This document shows positions 58,380 through 64,000 of a DNA stretch of 64,000 nt, in pieces. The position numbers and the translations under genes are program-made. This stretch comes from Apostichopus japonicus (Eukaryota > Echinodermata > Holothuroidea > Aspidochirotida > Stichopodidae). Under the pieces are notes generated by a model that was not told where the DNA came from, made no database searches, and saw nothing but the letters and a program-made list of their open reading frames with translations. Position 1 is the stretch's first letter; each line of letters opens with the position of its first letter. The DNA lies in assembly GCF_037975245.1 (NCBI RefSeq), contig NC_092579.1:22328666-22392665 (forward strand). The letters run 5' to 3'.

Positions 58380-58990
58380 TAGTATATCCTACTATTGTAC
58401 TGTGATATTAAAAAAATTAACAATATAATTGTTATCATAATATATCATTATACCATGTACTACTTTATGCAACAATATTATTGTGGATATTTTATGGTAT
58501 AATGATTATGATACAATATTATTGTATGATAGTATGTGAAAACGGGTAATATTTTATGCAACAATAGTATTGTGGTTGTATATAAGTATTATCATGATAC
58601 AATATTATTGTATGATACTATGTGAAAGTGGGTAATACTATATGCAACAATATTATTGTGGTTGTATTATATTACATTATTATGGTACAATATTATTGTA
58701 TGATACTATGTGAAAACGGGTAATACAATATGCAACAATATTATTGTGGCCGTATTATATTATATTATCATGATACAAATTTATTAAATGTATGATACTA
58801 TGTGAAAACGGGTAATACTATAGGCAACAATATTATTGTGGTTGTATAATTATTACATTATTATGATACAATATTATTGTATGATACTATGTGAAAACAG
58901 GTAATATATACTATATGCAACAATATTATTGTGGTTGCATTATATTACATTATTACGATACAATATTATTGTATGATACTATGTGAATCT
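58380..58990. repeat. Tandem repeat of about 86-93 bp built of small palindromes
   Basis: Six copies are marked by TGCAACAATATTATTGTGG-like starts at 58468, 58557, 58643, 58731, 58823 and 58916. Each contains two short palindromic cores (ACAATATTATTGT and ATACAATATTATTGTAT) and ends TATGTGAAAACGGGTAATA. It lies in Rac1 intron 2. Confidence 0.93.
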
Positions 58991-60144
58991 GGTGCGTATT
59001 TAGGTTCGCAAGTTCACAACACATGGTTTGTTAATTAATACTACATACATGGAACAAAGTAGAAGTTAGTGATTTATAAATATGTAAAGTTTATTATTGA
59101 TGTAGAAGAAAATGGATTCTGCTTAATTATTGAATTACACTTTTACATACACATTCTATTTCCACAATGAAAGAACAGACATGTTACTACAGTAGTATAT
59201 GTAGTATATAGTGGAATCACTCGTCGAGTAGCTGGTATTGTTTTGCAAATTTTCTACGGATGAGGACTCAACAAAATGCTATTTCTTTCCCAAGAAACAT
59301 CTTCGGCACGGATCCCTAAATTCAAGGTGGAAACGGTGGGATAGGCTAGATATGTCTGCTATGAAATTGTGGTATACAGTAGGTTTAGGCTACATGCTGA
59401 CAGTTTTGTCTAATTGAGTCGGTCGAGGTACAAGTATTTGTCACAAAAATATAATGTAACAACCTAACTAACAAGTTTTTATTTCCTGGTTCCTTTGCAA
59501 GTGGATTGATCGTGAGAGGAAATTAGCAGGAAATACAAACCATGTGAAATGTCTGTCCACTGCAAAAAAAGAAAAAGGGTGGAATTCTTTATATTAAGAT
59601 TATTTACATATTAGTAATACCTATCATGCAATCACTCGTATCAGGAAACTGGTTTCTAGAGCTGTTTCCTATATAGGCAAAAGAATATAACAAAGTACAT
59701 TAAGACTGGTCAAGGCACTCTAGTGTCAAATTTGAGTGCAAAACACAACAGGTTGAATCAAAAGTATAGATTTTCAAAAAGTTTGGCTTTCACTTTTAGA
59801 GGAATTAAAGCCTGATATTAATTACATGTCACGGTTGACATTCCTTCAAATGAGTGGTTTTAGCACACATCTTAGAGACTGAATTTACTCTGTTCAAGTT
59901 TGTGTGACATCAAAAATGAAAAGTTTAACATGTTTACTTAATTGGTTGGAATGTTGTCTTCAATGTACAAAAATACTTTTGTGTCATGCCTCATAAAGGA
60001 AGTAAAAAAACTCTGCAAGCTGAGCTGTGAGTAACATACAGAACCAATCTTTTTGAATGAATTGGTTCTTCAGTTGAACAGTAAACTGTCTGTTGTTGGA
60101 AGATGCCTTGATACTCTATTCCTACTTGTATTCAACATTCCACT
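58991..60144. other. Rac1 intron 2, nothing further recognised
   Basis: Unique AT-rich sequence without exon-like frames. Confidence 0.6.
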
Positions 60145-60480
60145 CTAAATATACTGGAAATGGTAACATGTTGGACAATCTAGATTAGTGATGAAACTTC
60201 CAGCCTCCAAAGTGAGCTCTATACTGTATGCGCTCTGTATAGGAGCTCCATATGAGTTCGCCCTTACCAACCGGGCTATGGACACAGATCGTATGTCCAG
60301 AGGTTCGAAACTAGTACTGTAAGAGAAGGTCATCGTTCCAATTTCAAACTGACAGAGAGTTGGGAAATCTACAACAGATCAAAGAGACTTTGAGTAATCG
60401 AGTCCCAACCGGTATTTCAAACCCAGGCCTCCCACTCTATATGCAAACACCCCTGACCAACCAGTATATATCTCAAAAGT
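60145..60480 (-). mobile_element. Degenerate relative of the tRNA-like TA element, with doubled tRNA-like unit
   Basis: Read on the minus strand, 60190-60345 matches the element at 38343 and 50832. GGACATACGATCTGTGTCC corresponds to GGACATACAATCAGCGTCC, and GTTCGAAACC-like sequence precedes it. A second module at 60350-60475 repeats the tail and the B-box region: GAGTTGGGAAATC corresponds to GAGTTGGAAAATC, and GCCTGGGTTTGAAATACCGG to the GCCCGTGGTTCGAATCCCGG region. The element is thus an old, partly dimeric copy. Confidence 0.6.
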
Positions 60481-62457
60481 AGCATTACTGTACAATGTAA
60501 TTACACTGTCCGGTATGTGTTGTACAAATGTATGGACCAATTTTATTTCTAGCTTTTAAAACCTCGCTTGTAAATATCTCCCGGTATTGACACAGTTCAA
60601 TCTAAGTGGAAACTTACAAATTCTAGTTTGAAATGTGTATGAAGATTAAAGCCATCATATTTATCGTGCGTGCTTCACTGGGATCAAAGTCGATATCGTT
60701 GACATTCAGACTGTCATCCCGCCTTGTCTCTGTGGCACTCTGTGGCACTATGTGGCACTCGGCTATAAGACTACTCAGGTATAGGAGTCTGGATCGTAGT
60801 TGACCCTGGCATTTTCAAGTCGAGTGGGGAATCATCTCCCCCCCCCCCCTCCCTTTAAAATTAGTAAGGTATTTAACAGGTACAGTTGAGGGATACTCAC
60901 AGTCTGGTGATTGTCAACCTCATAGTACGAGTTCAAAGCACACTGCAGGGAAATTGAATAACTTAGAATCCAAATCCTGTCTAGCAGATTTGAAGGCTCA
61001 GAAGTTGGTCTCTTATAAAACACTATGGTTTCTATGTAAAAATATATTAAATAAATTGTTTAAGACATCTTTGGACTTGTACAGCAATTTGTCCATTGGT
61101 GCATAGCATTTTTTTTGTGATCATGCAAAAGTGGGTAAGTTCTTCCCTGGCACGTATGCGATCTACGTTACAGTTCGGAAGTGACGAATCATGAGGGCTT
61201 GCGACGGGACAGATATGTCTCAGGAAGGGTGGAGTGATATCTGTAGATCCTGAATTAGCCTCTTGAAAGCTTCAAATTGATTTTTGGAAAGTAGTCTGGT
61301 TCTTGTATACATAGCTTGTATATAAATATATATTTATATATCTATATATTAATAGGATTGTGATAGTTAAGTCCATTTCCCTAACATATACTGCTCTCTT
61401 CCTGTACGCTTTCAAGGCTTTGCAGTTCCAAAGTACTTTATCTTCATACTTCATAGCCAAAAAATTCTGGATAATGATTTTGGAAAATCAATCAACCAAT
61501 TAATAATACTGTAGATACCCAAATTTTCCTTGCATGTACTAATTTATCACTCAAGAGTCAACGATTAAATGTAGCGTAAGACTTGAAAGGAAGACTTTTA
61601 TGCACAGAATTAATTTGAATTTGTTGTAGACCGTTAGACAACAGTTGGTAGCAATCTAATTTGTGTTTTCAATACCACTGTTAATTGTTTTTTATAAAGA
61701 AAACACCCATTTAAACATCTGAGCTGATTGATAAAAGAGTGGCTGGACTACCTAGTCTAAGAAACAGATCTTTAGGGTCAGTTCCTGAGATGTGCAACCC
61801 AAACCTCATTGAGGATACATGAAAACATGAAGAGTTTTTATGCACTCAAATAACATTTTTTCAGTGCAAATACATATCAGGCAAAAGCACAAATGGTATT
61901 GAATATCATCCAAGGATGAGCTCTGTTATTTCAATATGAAGTTACAAAAGCACACATTTTGGGTTGAATTATTAGAACTGTATAAGACAATGGCTTAATG
62001 TCATTAACATTCAGTACTGCACTGAGGAGCTGACATCGGCGTCGTCGTGGTCGTCGTCAGTTTGTCACCTTAAAGGAGCAATACATAGATCAATTATATT
62101 TTAATGACCGTGAATATCTTGAAAATTGAAACAGCTATACAGAAATGTTACCAGCTCTCAAATTTGTCATTTTTTGTCTTGTGCCACTTGTGACATGACA
62201 GACTTGTAGCAAGACTTAACTTTTGCCTAAAAGTCATCTTTCAATATTTACCGACGTGCATCATTAATGTTATTTACGAGAGGTTGATTATATACTCATC
62301 ATGTTCATCATCTTTGTTTTGGTCATGTACTTGTACTAAGTTTCTGTTCTCTTGTTCCTGTTCTCTTGGTCTGGGAACAGATTCGTGTCATCCATCATCT
62401 CCCACTTACATGTACTTCTAATACTGCATGATCAATACTTTAAGTACTTCCCATATG
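60481..62457. other. Rac1 intron 2, nothing recognised
   Basis: Unique sequence, a 12-C run at about 60838-60849 and a short TATATATTTATATATCTATA stretch near 61320. No Rac1 exon 3 was found. Confidence 0.55.
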
Positions 62458-62815
62458 TATGTATTTATGTATGTATGTACAGTATGTACGTATTGTATGA
62501 ATGAATTATGTATGCTGTATGTATGTATGCATATATATGAATTGTTTGTATGTATTGGCATGTATTGTATGGGTGTATTATGTATGTATGCGTGTATGTA
62601 TGTATGCATATATGTATATGTATGTATGTATGTATTAAGATGTATGTATGGTTGTATGTATTATGCATGTATGTGTGTATGTATATGTATTGTATGTATG
62701 TATGCATCCATGCACGTATGGATGTGTATATGTATGCCTGTATGTACAGTGTGTGTATGTATGTGTGCCTGTATGTGTATGTATATGTATGTATATGTAT
62801 GGATATAGATTGCAT
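62458..62815. repeat. (TGTA)n-type imperfect microsatellite
   Basis: Imperfect TATG/TGTA repetition with CATA and CG interruptions. Tyr/Cys/Met-rich open frames on both strands derive from it and are not genes. Confidence 0.93.
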
Positions 62816-64000
62816 GTGTGTATTTTGTGCAGTTAAAGTTGCATTGCTCCGCATAATATGCTCTTCCTTGTTCCCACACACTTATGTTACTCAGACATAG
62901 ACGATACGTTAGATTTGTGGAATGCCACAAAAGTTAATGTAATTTGGTGGAGCAGTCCTTCCACTGAATATGCGGTCCTTTCCGCTGAATATGCAGATTA
63001 GATAGGATGTGATATTGTGCTAGGTTTATGAATTCCTTTCTTAATCAGGTTAATGTTAAGGGAAAATCCCAACTTAGGCGTTCTTCATATTCATGGTTAT
63101 TCCTTTGATGGTAGATGCAGACTTTTCAAAAGACAAAGCTGAACCACTCAATACCCATTATAGGGCAGTTAGTTTCTATCGGTTTTTTAAGCTAATCCGA
63201 GCAGGTGTTAAACCATGGACAGGTTACAGCGTAAGATCTTACTTACTGTAGTTCATCGGTCAACAACAACACCAGTATTGGACAAAACAAAGAAAGATTA
63301 TAATAATGGAAACTTTCCAGCTTAAATTTTTTTCCATCAACATCGGTTTGCACCATTCGGTGTACAGTACCATGAACCATGTATGAGTAGTATACTTTTA
63401 ACATGCAGGATACATCTATATGCTCTTGTACGCTGAAATACATCATGTCTATATATCCAACCCATCGAGTACTTCCTCAAACCTTGTGCCCATTGCATGT
63501 CAACATTGAAAAGGGGAAATCTCTCTTCCAACTTGGCTAGATCAGAAAGAACTGGAGCATTACTGCAATTGAAAAAAAAAAAAAAAAAACCACCCAGAAG
63601 AAGGAAGAAGACCTAAGACAGACCGTGTGTGTCCTGTGATTATTACATTGTTTGCATTGCCTAGTGCCTTACAGTGCAAAAATTTCTACCATGTCCTTTG
63701 AACTAGCATGTACTAGCATTGTGTGTGTGACAATAAGGAAGTTAACTGCCAGAGCGTTGTTGTCAACGTGTATTTTAACTACAGGACTGTGCAGCAGCCA
63801 TTCATACAGTATGCAGCAATGCATGTAGACTACATGGTGTAAGTGCTATTTATAAACACATAGTTAATTCAGGCGATCGTTCGTACGGTATTGCAGCGCA
63901 AAATGCTTGAATTACTGTACAGGTCCGAAGACGTATAGCAGTATAGTTTACACAGGAAATTTTTTTTTATGTACAGACAGAGTTCAGAAGCCTTCAAAAC
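62816..64000. other. Rac1 intron 2 continuing to the window end
   Basis: Unique sequence with an A-rich tract at about 63571-63589. No exon, tRNA-like element or transposon terminus was recognised. Confidence 0.5.

Noticed and set aside
62418-62930. Tyr/Cys/Met- and His/Thr-rich frames
   Set aside because: Translation of a TGTA-type microsatellite.

Overview
The window is animal nuclear DNA: AT-rich, intron-rich, dense in microsatellites, minisatellites and small transposons, with no bacterial operon structure. The combination of a Rac1 GTPase, a LITAF-domain gene, a secreted C-type lectin, a HYR (hyalin repeat)-EGF gene, tRNA-derived SINEs, a CR1/Jockey-type LINE fragment and a Penelope-like remnant fits a marine invertebrate deuterostome, most likely an echinoderm. 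The sea-cucumber guess is inference; no species marker was seen.

Layout. 0-10 kb is intergenic and repeat-rich: a 17-bp minisatellite, a roughly 2.2-kb compound TA/TAGG/GATA microsatellite, and a tRNA-derived SINE. 10.7-12.2 kb is a 5'-truncated non-LTR retrotransposon on the minus strand. 13.4-15.7 kb holds long tandem repeats. 16.7-22.0 kb is one uninterrupted minus-strand reading frame of about 1,755 codons, with a Cys/His-rich N-terminus, a possible transposase-like core, a PIN/FEN-like nuclease region and a C-terminal CXC (tesmin/TSO1-type) domain. It looks like a domesticated or still mobile selfish gene.

26.3-33.8 kb is a five-coding-exon LITAF-like gene (plus strand, 174 aa). 37.3-37.8 kb is a short hAT-like non-autonomous transposon with an 8-bp target duplication. 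38.3 and 50.8 kb carry two copies of a TA-embedded element that combines a tRNA-like module with terminal inverted repeats; a degenerate minus-strand relative is at 60.1 kb. 41.3-42.9 kb is a minus-strand gene with signal peptide, HYR and EGF modules. 45.2-52.3 kb is a complete minus-strand C-type lectin gene (five exons, 222 aa). Its third intron contains the most unusual structure here, a 1.08-kb inverted-repeat-bounded array of short palindromes built on GATATC.

50.0-50.7 kb is a Penelope-like GIY-YIG remnant with a hammerhead-like motif. 54.5-55.4 kb has unassigned reading frames. 55.7 kb to the window end contains the first two coding exons of Rac1; the rest lies outside. LITAF (endolysosomal membrane), Rac1 (cytoskeletal signalling) and the secreted lectin and HYR-EGF proteins (extracellular recognition or matrix) are separate genes. 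Nothing in the sequence shows that they work as one system. All exon boundaries were placed by hand from splice signals, reading phase and family similarity.
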